Part shown: positions 54,801 to 63,554 of the stretch, one piece after another
Layout of the letters: each line of letters begins with the position of its first letter
How positions within the stretch are numbered: the first letter of the stretch is position 1
From: Paenibacillus allorhizosphaerae
Lineage (GTDB): Bacteria; Bacillota; Bacilli; Paenibacillales; NBRC-103111
Assembly (NCBI RefSeq): GCF_910594985.1
Contig: NZ_CAJVCE010000003.1
Location: forward strand, 62,001-126,000
Direction: 5' to 3'
DNA length: 64,000 nucleotides
Position numbers and translations under genes: made by a program
Notes under the pieces: generated by a model
Databases searched by the model: none
What the model was told of the DNA's origin: nothing
The model's input: only the letters and a program-made list of their open reading frames with translations

Positions 54801-54830
54801 AAAAGACCGTCCGGGATTGTCGGACGGTCC
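54801..54830 (-). terminator. Terminator of the importer/GH88 operon
   Basis: GACCGTCCG / CGGACGGTC perfect 9-bp stem, seven-base loop, TTTT on the minus strand. It follows the stop of the short frame at 54832 directly. Confidence 0.85.
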
Positions 54831-54831
54831 A

Positions 54832-55035
54832 TTAGAGTGTAAACCCATGCGTATGTGCGTGAGAAGGAATGGGGATGGGATTCCAATCGCTTTTGAAATC
54901 GTATGTTTGGAATGGAATGATTAGCGGTATACATACGATTTCAAAGGTTGGCTGCATACCCAAGCAGTCACCGTAGGTGACGACCAGGGCGACCGCTGCC
55001 GCTTTTCCACCCCATACCCATTCCTCTTGTTGCAT
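54832..55035 (-). CDS. Possible small gene at the end of the importer operon
   Basis: An open frame of 67 codons on the operon strand that stops just before the terminator. It reads MQQEEWVWGGKAAAVALVVT and ends in an His/Pro/Ile-rich tail (PIPIPSHAHTHGFTL). AAGGAG is 17 bases upstream, too far for a good start. Part of it is built on a 15-base inverted repeat. Unknown product; may be noncoding. Confidence 0.3.
   Translation of the reverse strand: MQQEEWVWGGKAAAVALVVTYGDCLGMQPTFEIVCIPLIIPFQTYDFKSDWNPIPIPSHAHTHGFTL
54892..54945. repeat. Perfect 15-base inverted repeat
   Basis: TTTGAAATCGTATGT (54892-54906) and ACATACGATTTCAAA (54931-54945) are exact inverted copies around a 24-base spacer. 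No T tract adjoins. It lies upstream of the operon terminator, inside the small open frame. Confidence 0.8.
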
Positions 55036-55158
55036 CTGACTGGCTGATACTTCTCCTTGCCTATAGCGTATATGCTCATCATTTGTGCCGTGACCTCAGG
55101 CTGCAGTCCGTACTGCATGCCCCGCGTTTCCGCCCGGCACACTGCTTTATCCGACGGG

Positions 55159-56280
55159 TCACCAATACCCTTTGATCCCACACTCGATCCGAAGCAGTGC
55201 CTCCAAATAGTAATAATCGCCCCAGATCATGTAATCGTCCGGTGCATTGTTTCCTCTCACGCTGTACGATCCGTGAAGAAGCAGCCCTTCCGCCTCCGGC
55301 TGCCCGATCGTAGCGTACCGTTCCGTGAGCGATCTCAGCGATCGTTCCAGTCCGAGCCGCAGCCATTCCCGGTCGGGATCGCCGTCCGGCTGCTGCTCAA
55401 GCAGCTCCAGAAGCCCGGCGCATACGATCGCGGAAGCCGAACTATCACGGTACGTTCCCGCCTGCACCGGCACGTCAAAGTCCCAATAAGCCACATGATC
55501 TTCCGGCAAATGCGTCAAGAAATAACGGGCCATCCGCTTAGACGTGTCTAAGAACTGCACATTTCCGGTATACCTGTAGGACAATGCAAACCCGTAAACG
55601 CCCCATGCTTGCCCACGGGTCCAGGTCGAACCTTGGCGGTAGCCTTGCGCCGTCGCTCCGCCGATCGGTTCGCCGGTTTCCTGATCGAAATAAAACGTAT
55701 GATAGCTGGAGTCGTCGCCGCGAACGAGGTACCGTCTGCTCAATTCTGCCTGAGCGGCGGCAATGTCCGCGAAACGCGCTTCCCCGGTCGTCTGTGAAGC
55801 CCAATACAATAGCGGCAAGTTCATCAGGCAGTCGATGATGATCCGGCCGCCTTGCTCCGGACATCCGAGCGGTCCCCACGCTTGAATGTACCCGCCTTGC
55901 TCGCGCCAACGGCCGCATAATTTCTTTGCCGCTTGCACCGTCAACTGCTTGGCGGCTTCGTCGTTTTCGATCATCCACTGGGCTTTCGATGATAACGTAT
56001 AGAGGAAGCCGATATCATGATGCTCGATCGCGTCGTTTCGGATGAGCCGCTGCTTAAAACTTTCGACCGTTCTTCCCGCCGCATCCCGGAATACCGAATC
56101 TTTCGTATACTCGTAGGACAGCCATAACATGCCGGACCAAAAGCCGGACGTCCATTCGTTGTTCGGATTCAAATATCCGCTGTAGCTGCCTTGCTGTCCG
56201 ACGTGAGGAAAGCCGTCCCCGAACTTCAGCATATTGCGGCGCACCTTCTCCACCGCGTCGTCTATCGCCTGTTTCCACAT
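55159..56280 (-). CDS. GH88 unsaturated glucuronyl hydrolase
   Basis: A 373-residue cytoplasmic enzyme of glycoside hydrolase family 88. It removes the unsaturated uronic acid left at the end of oligosaccharides by polysaccharide lyases. Asp89 in EHHDIGFLYTL and Asp150 in GRIIIDCLMNLPLL match the two catalytic aspartates (88 and 149) of the Bacillus sp. GL1 enzyme. TRGQAWGVYGFALSYR and the toroid repeats complete the fold; length is as expected. No signal peptide. It sits at the 3' end of the importer operon (binding protein, two permeases), which ties uptake to lyase products. Confidence 0.95.
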   Translation of the reverse strand: MWKQAIDDAVEKVRRNMLKFGDGFPHVGQQGSYSGYLNPNNEWTSGFWSGMLWLSYEYTKDSVFRDAAGRTVESFKQRLIRNDAIEHHDIGFLYTLSSKAQWMIENDEAAKQLTVQAAKKLCGRWREQGGYIQAWGPLGCPEQGGRIIIDCLMNLPLLYWASQTTGEARFADIAAAQAELSRRYLVRGDDSSYHTFYFDQETGEPIGGATAQGYRQGSTWTRGQAWGVYGFALSYRYTGNVQFLDTSKRMARYFLTHLPEDHVAYWDFDVPVQAGTYRDSSASAIVCAGLLELLEQQPDGDPDREWLRLGLERSLRSLTERYATIGQPEAEGLLLHGSYSVRGNNAPDDYMIWGDYYYLEALLRIECGIKGYW

Positions 56281-56301
56281 GATTATTTCTCTCCTCCGAC
56301 T

Positions 56302-57177
56302 TTATCCTTTTACCGCACCGGCGGCGATCCCTTCGACAAAATGATCCTGAGCCAAAAAGTAGATGACGATGGTCGGCACGATGGCGGACACCGCAGCGGC
56401 CATCAACGGACCGTATTCCGTCGCATGCTCCGATTGGAAATGCTGCATGCCGAGCTGCAGCGTAAATAAATCGTCCGAGTTCAAATAAATGAGCGGCCCG
56501 AGAAAATCATTCCAGGCATGCATGAAAGTAAAGATCGTCAAGCTCGCGATCGCCGGACGCGTCAAGGGCAAAATAACGCGGCAATAAATGCCGAATTCGC
56601 TCAGCCCGTCAATGCGCGCCGCCTCCGACAGCTCCTCCGGAATCGACATGAAAAACTGCCGGAACAAAAATACGCCAAAGGGGCTAAAGGCACCCAGCAT
56701 GATGAGCGCCCAGTGGGAATCGATCAGCCCAAGCTGCTTCATCAGCAAAAACTGCGGAATCATCATCACCTGGAACGGAATCATCATCGTCGCCACGTAC
56801 ATAAAAAACAGTTTGTCCCGTTCCGGAAAACGGACTTTGGCGAATGCGTACGCAGCCATCGAGCAAGTAACGATTTGCAGCACGGTGGTCGACACCGCAA
56901 TTTTGATCGTGTTCAAATAGTAAGAAAAAAACGGAAGCTTTACCCATACTTTCTCGTAATTCGACCAATAAAACGCGCTCGGAATCCAGCGGATCGGAAA
57001 GCTGAACACTTCCGCCTCCGATTTGAGCGACGCCGAAATCATCCACACGAAAGGCAATACCATCGATAAGGAGACGACGATGAGAACGGCGTACAATAAT
57101 GTGCTTCGGACCCATGACGACAGTCGGAACGGCTTCGGAGCGGCATATGCTTCTGCCCGCGAATGGGTCAACTTCAT
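56302..57177 (-). CDS. ABC sugar permease (MalG type)
   Basis: A 291-residue permease with six membrane helices. The cytoplasmic EAA loop reads LSEAARIDGLSEFGIYCRVI, and it ends in QDHFVEGIAAGAVKG, the usual C-terminus of this subunit. It pairs with the UgpA-type permease encoded upstream (23 bases apart). GGGAGGA precedes the ATG. The ATPase is not in the operon and is probably a shared MsmX-type protein encoded elsewhere. Confidence 0.94.
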   Translation of the reverse strand: MKLTHSRAEAYAAPKPFRLSSWVRSTLLYAVLIVVSLSMVLPFVWMISASLKSEAEVFSFPIRWIPSAFYWSNYEKVWVKLPFFSYYLNTIKIAVSTTVLQIVTCSMAAYAFAKVRFPERDKLFFMYVATMMIPFQVMMIPQFLLMKQLGLIDSHWALIMLGAFSPFGVFLFRQFFMSIPEELSEAARIDGLSEFGIYCRVILPLTRPAIASLTIFTFMHAWNDFLGPLIYLNSDDLFTLQLGMQHFQSEHATEYGPLMAAAVSAIVPTIVIYFLAQDHFVEGIAAGAVKG

Positions 57178-57200
57178 TTCAATTCCTCCCTGTACTCCGC

Positions 57201-58094
57201 TTAGGAATAATTGACCCAGCGGCTTTGTCCCTTAAACTGAACGAATGTAATGACGGCAATGATGGCGAACAGGACGTAGGCCATAGCCGAAGCATAGCCG
57301 TATTCGTACCTTTGGAAAGCGGTATAGTAAATATCGTAAACCAACATATGTGTCGATCGTCCAGGTCCGCCTTTGGTCAGCACGTAGACGAGGTCAAACA
57401 CTTTGAATGAATTGATGATGCCGATAATGACCGTAAAAAAGATGACCGGCGACAGCATCGGAAGTGTAACGTTGCGAAATTGGGATACTTTCCCCGCCCC
57501 GTCGATTTCCGCCGCTTCGTACAAATCTTTCGGTATGCCCTGCAAGCCCGCCAAATAAAGCACCATGTAGTATCCGATGGAGTGCCAGATGCTTACGATA
57601 ATGACGGACAATAACGCCCAATCGCCGGATGCGAGCCATGCGGGCGGATGTTCCACGCCTATTGTTCGAAGGAAGCCGTTGATCGGACCCATTGTCGGGT
57701 TGTACAGCAGCTGCCAAACGACAGCCACGGCAATCGTCGCGGTAATATGGGGCAAAAAGATCGCGGTGCGGAACAGCTTGATGCCGCGAATGCCTTTATT
57801 GAGCGCGACGGCCGCAAGAATGGCGAGCAGCAGCGTAGCGGGTACGGAAACGACGGTCATGATCAAGCTGTTGAGCAGCGAGATGCGAAACGTATCGTCC
57901 CCCCATAGCCGGGTATAATTATCGAATCCGGTAAAGTTGACATTGCCGAAGCCGTTCCAATCGGTAAAGCTCATGAGGAACGAGGCAATTACGGGAAAAC
58001 AAATAAACACGAGAAAACCGATCATATTAGGCAGCAAAAAAAGATAGCCGGTTATTCTGCTGCGGTTGATTGCATTTTTATGAGGCCGGGTCAA
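57201..58094 (-). CDS. ABC sugar permease (UgpA/MalF type)
   Basis: A 297-residue permease with six helices. It starts with TGYLFLLPNMIGFLVF, and the EAA loop is LYEAAEIDGAGKVSQFRNVT. The TTG at 58094 is chosen because GGAG lies eight bases upstream; the GTG at 58103 would overlap that site. It forms the translocation pore with the following permease. Confidence 0.93.
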   Translation of the reverse strand: MTRPHKNAINRSRITGYLFLLPNMIGFLVFICFPVIASFLMSFTDWNGFGNVNFTGFDNYTRLWGDDTFRISLLNSLIMTVVSVPATLLLAILAAVALNKGIRGIKLFRTAIFLPHITATIAVAVVWQLLYNPTMGPINGFLRTIGVEHPPAWLASGDWALLSVIIVSIWHSIGYYMVLYLAGLQGIPKDLYEAAEIDGAGKVSQFRNVTLPMLSPVIFFTVIIGIINSFKVFDLVYVLTKGGPGRSTHMLVYDIYYTAFQRYEYGYASAMAYVLFAIIAVITFVQFKGQSRWVNYS

Positions 58095-58164
58095 AAGTCT
58101 CACTCCTGTCTTGACGGCCGAGCTTCACCATATTGAAAGTGAGGCTCGGCCCGGGCTTAAAGCG

Positions 58165-59484
58165 TTATTTCTTGGAGGTCTTGAATTCTTTTTCGTACTT
58201 GTCCGCCCATTCCTTCTGAACCCTCGCGCCGATTTTCTGGATCGCCTGTTCGGCCGTTTGTCCGCCGGTTAAAGCGATCTCGCCCTCTTGCTTGTAAATA
58301 TTGTTGAGCACAATATTTTTCACGCCTGGCAGCAGCGGATACTCGGGATATTCTTTCTGTTCGACGAAATAACGAATGTTTTTCGGTTTCATGCTTCCGT
58401 CGCCTACATAAGCTTTCCGGATCTCGTCATTGCTGTACCCGGTCAGAAACCCTTTGGAAGCGAATATTTTCGCTCCTTTGGCGCCTGTCATATATTCCAG
58501 CACCTTGAACGCTTCCTCTTTGTGCTTGGAATTTTTGTTCACCATGAGAGATACAGGCGTCGCAAGACTTGTATTGGCCGGAACGCCCGAAGGATGCGGC
58601 ACCGGAACGACGTCCCAATCGAAATTGATCTTTTTCTCTTCCTCCGCCTGTCTGAGCTGGGCCACATGCCAGTCGCCGATCAGGTTCATCGCCACATTGC
58701 CTTTTTGAAAAGCGGAATTGTAGTGGGCCGACGTCGAGATTTGCTCCGCCCAAGACATGATTGAGCCGTCCTTCTCCATGTCCATCCGAAACTGCAGCGC
58801 CTTCTTGAACGGCGTCAAATCTTTATCGATAATGGTGGAACCGCCCTGTACCGCCTGGATGTACCACGTTTGTGCCCACGGATGGAGGAACGCTCCGTAT
58901 ATTTTGTTCGCTCCTTCGCCTTTCGTCATTTTTTTGGCCAAATCCCGGAACTCGTCCCACGTCATGTCTGCTTTCGGATACGGCACCTTCGCTTGATCGA
59001 ATAACGTTTTGTTGTAATAGAGCATCCAGTTCGACTTCCGGTAAGGAAGGCCGTACATCTTATCGTTCACCTTCAGACTGTCGTATAGCGGTCCGAAGCC
59101 GGAAACGTCGATTTTATTTTTTTTGATATAGTCGTCGAGCGGTTCCAAAATCCCGGTATCCAGGAACACGTCCATATTGCCGCCGATAATGTCGATATCT
59201 TCGCCGGAAGACAATTGAAGCCGTAGCTTGTCATAGTACTGCTGCTGCGGGATCGTCTCGATCTGGACATCGATGTTCGGGTTCTCTTTCTTGAACTCGT
59301 CATAGGCCAGCTTGAACGTATTCAAATCGTCCGACAGCACCGTCATCTTCAGCTTCACCGGCTTGCCTTCTCCGCCGCTTCCGGCTCCGTTCCCGCCTTG
59401 AGCGGACGGTTTCGAAGAAGAACAGCCCGCGGCTAGTCCCGCCACCAGGGCGCTCGCCAAGGTCAGGCTAACAAATTTATTCAT
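58165..59484 (-). CDS. Extracellular solute-binding lipoprotein of the importer
   Basis: A 439-residue lipoprotein with Cys21 in L-A-A-G-C followed by a Gly/Ser-rich spacer. The body is family 1 type (MYGLPYRKSNWMLYYNKTLF; GDWHVAQLRQAEEE). ATG at 59484 with GGGTGG upstream; longer frames lack a site. It delivers oligosaccharides to the two permeases and so to the GH88 enzyme. The promoter must lie in the 150 bases shared with the divergent histidine kinase gene. A weak cre-like stretch (TGTATGCGCTTCC) is at 59518-59530. Confidence 0.93.
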   Translation of the reverse strand: MNKFVSLTLASALVAGLAAGCSSSKPSAQGGNGAGSGGEGKPVKLKMTVLSDDLNTFKLAYDEFKKENPNIDVQIETIPQQQYYDKLRLQLSSGEDIDIIGGNMDVFLDTGILEPLDDYIKKNKIDVSGFGPLYDSLKVNDKMYGLPYRKSNWMLYYNKTLFDQAKVPYPKADMTWDEFRDLAKKMTKGEGANKIYGAFLHPWAQTWYIQAVQGGSTIIDKDLTPFKKALQFRMDMEKDGSIMSWAEQISTSAHYNSAFQKGNVAMNLIGDWHVAQLRQAEEEKKINFDWDVVPVPHPSGVPANTSLATPVSLMVNKNSKHKEEAFKVLEYMTGAKGAKIFASKGFLTGYSNDEIRKAYVGDGSMKPKNIRYFVEQKEYPEYPLLPGVKNIVLNNIYKQEGEIALTGGQTAEQAIQKIGARVQKEWADKYEKEFKTSKK

Positions 59485-59636
59485 TTTACATCCACCCTTT
59501 GGTTTTGTTATGATTTTTGTATGCGCTTCCCATGACGTTATTGTAAACCGGAATCCGAAATGCCGGGAGTTGAAAGTTTTATTCCCCCCGGACAGGACGA
59601 GTCCGGCCATTCTTCCCAGCTGAAGAGGTTCTCATC

Positions 59637-61109
59637 ATGATTATTGTCACGCTTATCTTTTTGTCGGTCTCGGTTCTGGTCACTTACAACAAGCTGAACA
59701 GCACTTCTACGCGCTTCATGTACGGCATTATTGTCGGATGGGTTGTTTCCTTTGTCTCGTTTATTCTTTATTTGAGCAAATTTAACTATTATTACAACAT
59801 CATTCATTCCGTATTCAATTTCAGCCCCGGCACGTGGAATTATCTTGTGCTGGCCAAGTTCAATCCGCTGCTGCTGATTCGGTTGCTGAACCTCGGCGTA
59901 ATTCTGTTTTATTGCTCGCTGCTCGGCTTTGCCGTTTCGTTCACCCGCAGCCTCAAGCCGAGGACGCAGCGCCGGACATACGTTTTCCTTGCAACGCTCT
60001 TCGTTCTCATGCTGGTTCTTTACGATCCTGCGCTCCATATTGCCGTACAGAGCGAATCGCTTCGTTTCGCCTTGGAGCTGTCGGGTCACGCCCTTCATTT
60101 TGCAAAATATGCTATGTTGACCATAGCTTTTGGGCTGATGATGCATTATTACTTAAAATATCCGAACATCCGGTTTATTAAAAACATGACTTTGGTGCAT
60201 ACGCTCAGCTTGATTCCTGTCGCGCTCCTTCATGTACTGCTATTTTCATGGGCACCCAAAAATTTGGTCAAGGCCACCTATTTGGAAGGGTATTACAATT
60301 ACTTACAGCCTTCGTTCGGCACGCACAAGCTCCTGCTGTCCATTATGCCCTATGTGGTGTATGCCGCGCTGACGTTTATGCTCGTTATTCTTTATAAGTA
60401 TAACTCGATTGAGACATACCGCAGAAACCGCGATATTCAAATTAACAAGAGCATCGATACGGCGACACTCGGAACAAGAGCGTTCACCCATGCGCTGAAA
60501 AATCACTTGATCGCGATTCAATCGGAAGCCGGTTATTTGAAGGACCGGCATGCGGACGATCAGGAAACCGCCTACAGCCTGAACCTGATCCTGAAATCAT
60601 GTGACGCGGCGATGAGCAGCATTGGCGAGGCGGCGGATAAATTAAAGCGAATTCAGCTCAATTTGCAAGTGCAGCCGCTCGATGCGCCTGTCCGGCAGGC
60701 GCTATCGTTGATCGAACCGCGCAAAGCAGCCGTCGACATCCGGTTTATGCCCGGACAAGCGCCGCCGATCGCCTATATCGATGTGCCGCATTTGAGCGAA
60801 GCGATATACAATTTGCTGAAAAATGCGATGGAATCGTTAGCGCAGCAAGATCAGGGGATCATTACGGTGGAAATTAAGCAGCAGAACGGCTGGGGGATGA
60901 TCCGCATCTCGGATAACGGGTTGGGCGTCTCCGAGGAGCATCTGGACCAAATCTTCGATCCCTTCTTTACGACGAAAGCGTCCGTCAATAATTGGGGGAT
61001 CGGCTTATCGTATTGCCATAAAATCGTGACCGGTCACGACGGGAAAATTCAAGTGGAAAGCAAGGCCGGTGCCGGCACGTCATTCATTATCTTTTTGCCT
61101 ATCATTTGA
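59637..61109 (+). CDS. Membrane sensor histidine kinase, divergent from the importer
   Basis: A 490-residue kinase with seven or eight N-terminal membrane helices up to about residue 255. A helical dimerisation region holds FTHALKNHLIAIQSEAGYL, with His285 the likely phosphorylation site. The ATPase domain shows the N box AIYNLLKNAMESLAQ, DNGLGVSEEHLDQIFDPFFTTK and WGIGLSYCHKIV. It pairs with the LuxR-type regulator 55 bases downstream. Its place opposite the importer operon suggests that it senses a sugar or cell-surface signal and controls uptake. GAAGAGG precedes the ATG. Confidence 0.9.
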   Translation: MIIVTLIFLSVSVLVTYNKLNSTSTRFMYGIIVGWVVSFVSFILYLSKFNYYYNIIHSVFNFSPGTWNYLVLAKFNPLLLIRLLNLGVILFYCSLLGFAVSFTRSLKPRTQRRTYVFLATLFVLMLVLYDPALHIAVQSESLRFALELSGHALHFAKYAMLTIAFGLMMHYYLKYPNIRFIKNMTLVHTLSLIPVALLHVLLFSWAPKNLVKATYLEGYYNYLQPSFGTHKLLLSIMPYVVYAALTFMLVILYKYNSIETYRRNRDIQINKSIDTATLGTRAFTHALKNHLIAIQSEAGYLKDRHADDQETAYSLNLILKSCDAAMSSIGEAADKLKRIQLNLQVQPLDAPVRQALSLIEPRKAAVDIRFMPGQAPPIAYIDVPHLSEAIYNLLKNAMESLAQQDQGIITVEIKQQNGWGMIRISDNGLGVSEEHLDQIFDPFFTTKASVNNWGIGLSYCHKIVTGHDGKIQVESKAGAGTSFIIFLPII

Positions 61110-61164
61110 CGAGAGAAATCAGGGGGAATAAAACGTTCCCCTGTACATCAAGGGGGGTCCGTAC

Positions 61165-61851
61165 ATGACCGAACAAAAGATCCGCATTCTGATCGCCGAC
61201 GATATGGAAGCGCACCGGAGAAGACTGGAGCGGGTCATCGCCCAGTCCGGGACGATGGAATGCGTCGCCGGAGCGGCATCAGGCTACGAAGCCGCGATGC
61301 AGGCGGCGATGCATCATCCAGATGTGATCCTGCTGGATATCGAAATGGAAAGCCAGTATGCGGGCATTGAAGCGGCTAAACAAATTAATGAGAAGCTGCC
61401 GCATATTAAAATTATCGTACTCACGGTGCACAAAGACGACAATTTTATTTTTGCCGCTTTTCAAACCGGCATTAATGACTATTTGTTAAAAACGGCCACT
61501 AATGAGGAAATTATCGAAGCCATCCGGTCCGCCTACCATAATCAATCTCCGATCCGCCCGATGATTGCCGAAAAAATACGCGAGGAGTTCGCCCGAGTGA
61601 AGCGGACGGAAAGCAGTCTGCTGTTCGTCATTCAGATCATCTCGGATTTGACGCCCAGCGAACTGCAAGTGCTGCGTCAGCTGTGCGAGGGAAAATCGAG
61701 GAAAACGATTGCCGAGGAACGCAGCGTTGAATACGAAACGATCAAAAAGCAGATCAACAGCATATTGAAAAAATTCAAGCTTCCCAGCATTTCGGACGTC
61801 ATTCGCAGCGTCAATGAACTGCGGATTTTCGAGGCATTGAAAAAGCTGTAA
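61165..61851 (+). CDS. LuxR/NarL family response regulator
   Basis: A 228-residue regulator. The receiver has DD at residues 12-13, Asp58 in VILLDIEME, and Lys in YLLKTATNE. The C-terminal LuxR-type helix-turn-helix is SDLTPSELQVLRQLCEGKSR, then ERSVEYETIKKQINSIL. The receiver-HTH linker is long and helical. GGGGGG lies nine bases before the ATG. It should regulate the divergent importer/GH88 operon and perhaps the neighbouring sulfatase. Confidence 0.93.
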   Translation: MTEQKIRILIADDMEAHRRRLERVIAQSGTMECVAGAASGYEAAMQAAMHHPDVILLDIEMESQYAGIEAAKQINEKLPHIKIIVLTVHKDDNFIFAAFQTGINDYLLKTATNEEIIEAIRSAYHNQSPIRPMIAEKIREEFARVKRTESSLLFVIQIISDLTPSELQVLRQLCEGKSRKTIAEERSVEYETIKKQINSILKKFKLPSISDVIRSVNELRIFEALKKL

Positions 61852-61905
61852 AGCTGGAACGATGCTTAGAACTGAGCGTATGATGACGTTCCAGTAAAAC
61901 AATCG

Positions 61906-61958
61906 CAAAAAAAGAAGCTTAAGGTGCAACCGATTGCAACCCGAAGCTTCTTTTTTTT
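61906..61958. terminator. Bidirectional terminator
   Basis: AAGAAGCTT / AAGCTTCTT stem with GGTGCAACC.../TTGCAACCC inner pairing and long A and T tracts, between the response regulator and the convergent sulfatase. Confidence 0.88.
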
Positions 61959-62044
61959 GGCTTTGATGGATGCTCCACGACGGATCGATGTGCCCCTCCT
62001 GTACTTCGCTTACTGCGATATGTCCAGGGCCCATCGTCGTACTG

Positions 62045-63421
62045 TTACGTAAACGCCGTTTTTCCGCCGCCGTCCGGACCCGCCAGCCGCAATTGACCGC
62101 CTCCCCGGACCGGCTCCCGCACCCCGTCGCGCTCCGGATCGGCGTACCGGACAAACCACCGGTCCAGCTCCGCCTTCATCCGCGCGATCCGGTCCTGCTG
62201 CTCCGGCACGTCGATCAGATTCGTTCGCTCCCCCGGATCCTGGAGCAGGTCATACAGTTCATGCGGCCCATACGGGTACCGGTGAACATACTTCCACTCT
62301 CGACTTCGCACCATGCGCACCGGACCGTATTCATCGTAGATGAACACATGCTCCCGCTCCACCATCGGTTCGCCCAGCAGCAGCGGGGTGAAGCTGCCCC
62401 CAGGCAATCCACCCGGCATCGTATCCGGAATGCCTGTGTAATCCAGCAGCGTCGGCATCACATCGTAACCGCTCAGCATGGAAGAGCACACTTTTCCTTG
62501 GGGAATCGTCCCTGGGTGGCTGAAGATCGCAGGCACTTTGACCGACGTGTCGTACATGTTTTGCGGAAACGTACCGTTTCCCTTTCCCCAAAACCCGTGA
62601 TGACCGCAATTGAAGCCGTTATCCCCCATGAACACAAGGAGCGTTTGCTCCCTCAACCCTTTCGCCTCCAGCCTGTCGATCAACCGGCCGATCTGCAAGT
62701 CCATTGCCGTGACTGCGGCGAAATACCCTTTTAAATTTTCGCGCCATTTGTTTCCCCACGGTGCATTCGGAATCGCCCACGGATGGGACGGTCCTTGAGG
62801 GCAGCTATCGAACGGGCAGTCTTCATACAAGGCGACGATATCCTCCGGATGCTGGCCAATCCACGGACTGTGCGGCGCCGTATAATGTACGCTAAGATAG
62901 AACGGGGCTTGTCCTGTCTGCCTGTCGATAAACGCCAGCGCATCCTCTGTAATGACTTCCGTTACGTATCCTTTTTCCTTCACGGGTTTTCCGTCCCGTA
63001 TCATCGGAGCGTCATAGTACGGGCTTCCTCCCGATTGATGAACGAACCAATGCGTGAAGCCTTTTTGCGGCGTCAAGCTATCGCCCAAATGCCATTTGCC
63101 GCTAATCCCGCAGACGTATCCGTTTGCTGCGAGCAGCTCCGTGTACGCAGTCTGGCCGTCCAGGTAAGGGATCGCTCCCTCCCCCATATTTCCCTCCTTG
63201 ATCCAGTCGTGCACCCCATGCTGCGAAGGGATTCGGCCGGTTAGCAAGGAGGCTCGGGCCGGCGAACAAACCGGAGACGTGCAAAAAAAGTTATCAAACC
63301 GTGTGCCGGTAGCGGCAAGCCGGTCCAAATTCGGCGTACGGATCTCAGGGTTGCCTGCGCATCCCATCGCCCATGACCCTTGGTCGTCGGAAAGAATAAA
63401 CACGATATTCGGTTGATTCAC
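62045..63421 (-). CDS. Sulfatase (type I, formylglycine-dependent)
   Basis: A 458-residue sulfatase. It begins NIVFILSDDQGSWAMG with metal-binding aspartates. The maturation site is VCSPARASLLTGRIP, with Cys52 as formylglycine precursor. SGKWHLGDSLTPQKG and FMGDNGFNCGHHGFWGKGN add active-site lysine, His and metal ligands. No signal peptide. The start is GTG at 63421 with GAGGAG upstream, and it overlaps the stop of a short upstream frame by four bases. It flanks the importer/two-component part of the island and is the third sulfatase in the window. Confidence 0.93.
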   Translation of the reverse strand: MNQPNIVFILSDDQGSWAMGCAGNPEIRTPNLDRLAATGTRFDNFFCTSPVCSPARASLLTGRIPSQHGVHDWIKEGNMGEGAIPYLDGQTAYTELLAANGYVCGISGKWHLGDSLTPQKGFTHWFVHQSGGSPYYDAPMIRDGKPVKEKGYVTEVITEDALAFIDRQTGQAPFYLSVHYTAPHSPWIGQHPEDIVALYEDCPFDSCPQGPSHPWAIPNAPWGNKWRENLKGYFAAVTAMDLQIGRLIDRLEAKGLREQTLLVFMGDNGFNCGHHGFWGKGNGTFPQNMYDTSVKVPAIFSHPGTIPQGKVCSSMLSGYDVMPTLLDYTGIPDTMPGGLPGGSFTPLLLGEPMVEREHVFIYDEYGPVRMVRSREWKYVHRYPYGPHELYDLLQDPGERTNLIDVPEQQDRIARMKAELDRWFVRYADPERDGVREPVRGGGQLRLAGPDGGGKTAFT

Positions 63422-63546
63422 GTTGGCTTCTCCTCTCTTCTTTGGTAGCGTAGTATTTTGGTTTCAGGCGGTTCCCCCAAGATCAGGTTCTTGATTTCAT
63501 CGCACAGCTGTTTTCCTTCGATGCTTCTATCCGGAGAGGCCGGGTT
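63418..63546 (-). pseudogene. Possible 3' fragment coupled to the sulfatase gene
   Basis: Forty-two codons with no start read IEGKQLCDEIKNLILGEPPE and end in a TGA that overlaps the sulfatase GTG (GTGA). Such overlaps are usual between real cotranscribed genes, so this may be the tail of a lost gene. The frame is closed upstream by a TGA next to the MOSC stop. Family not recognised. Confidence 0.3.
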
Positions 63547-63554
63547 TCATATAT

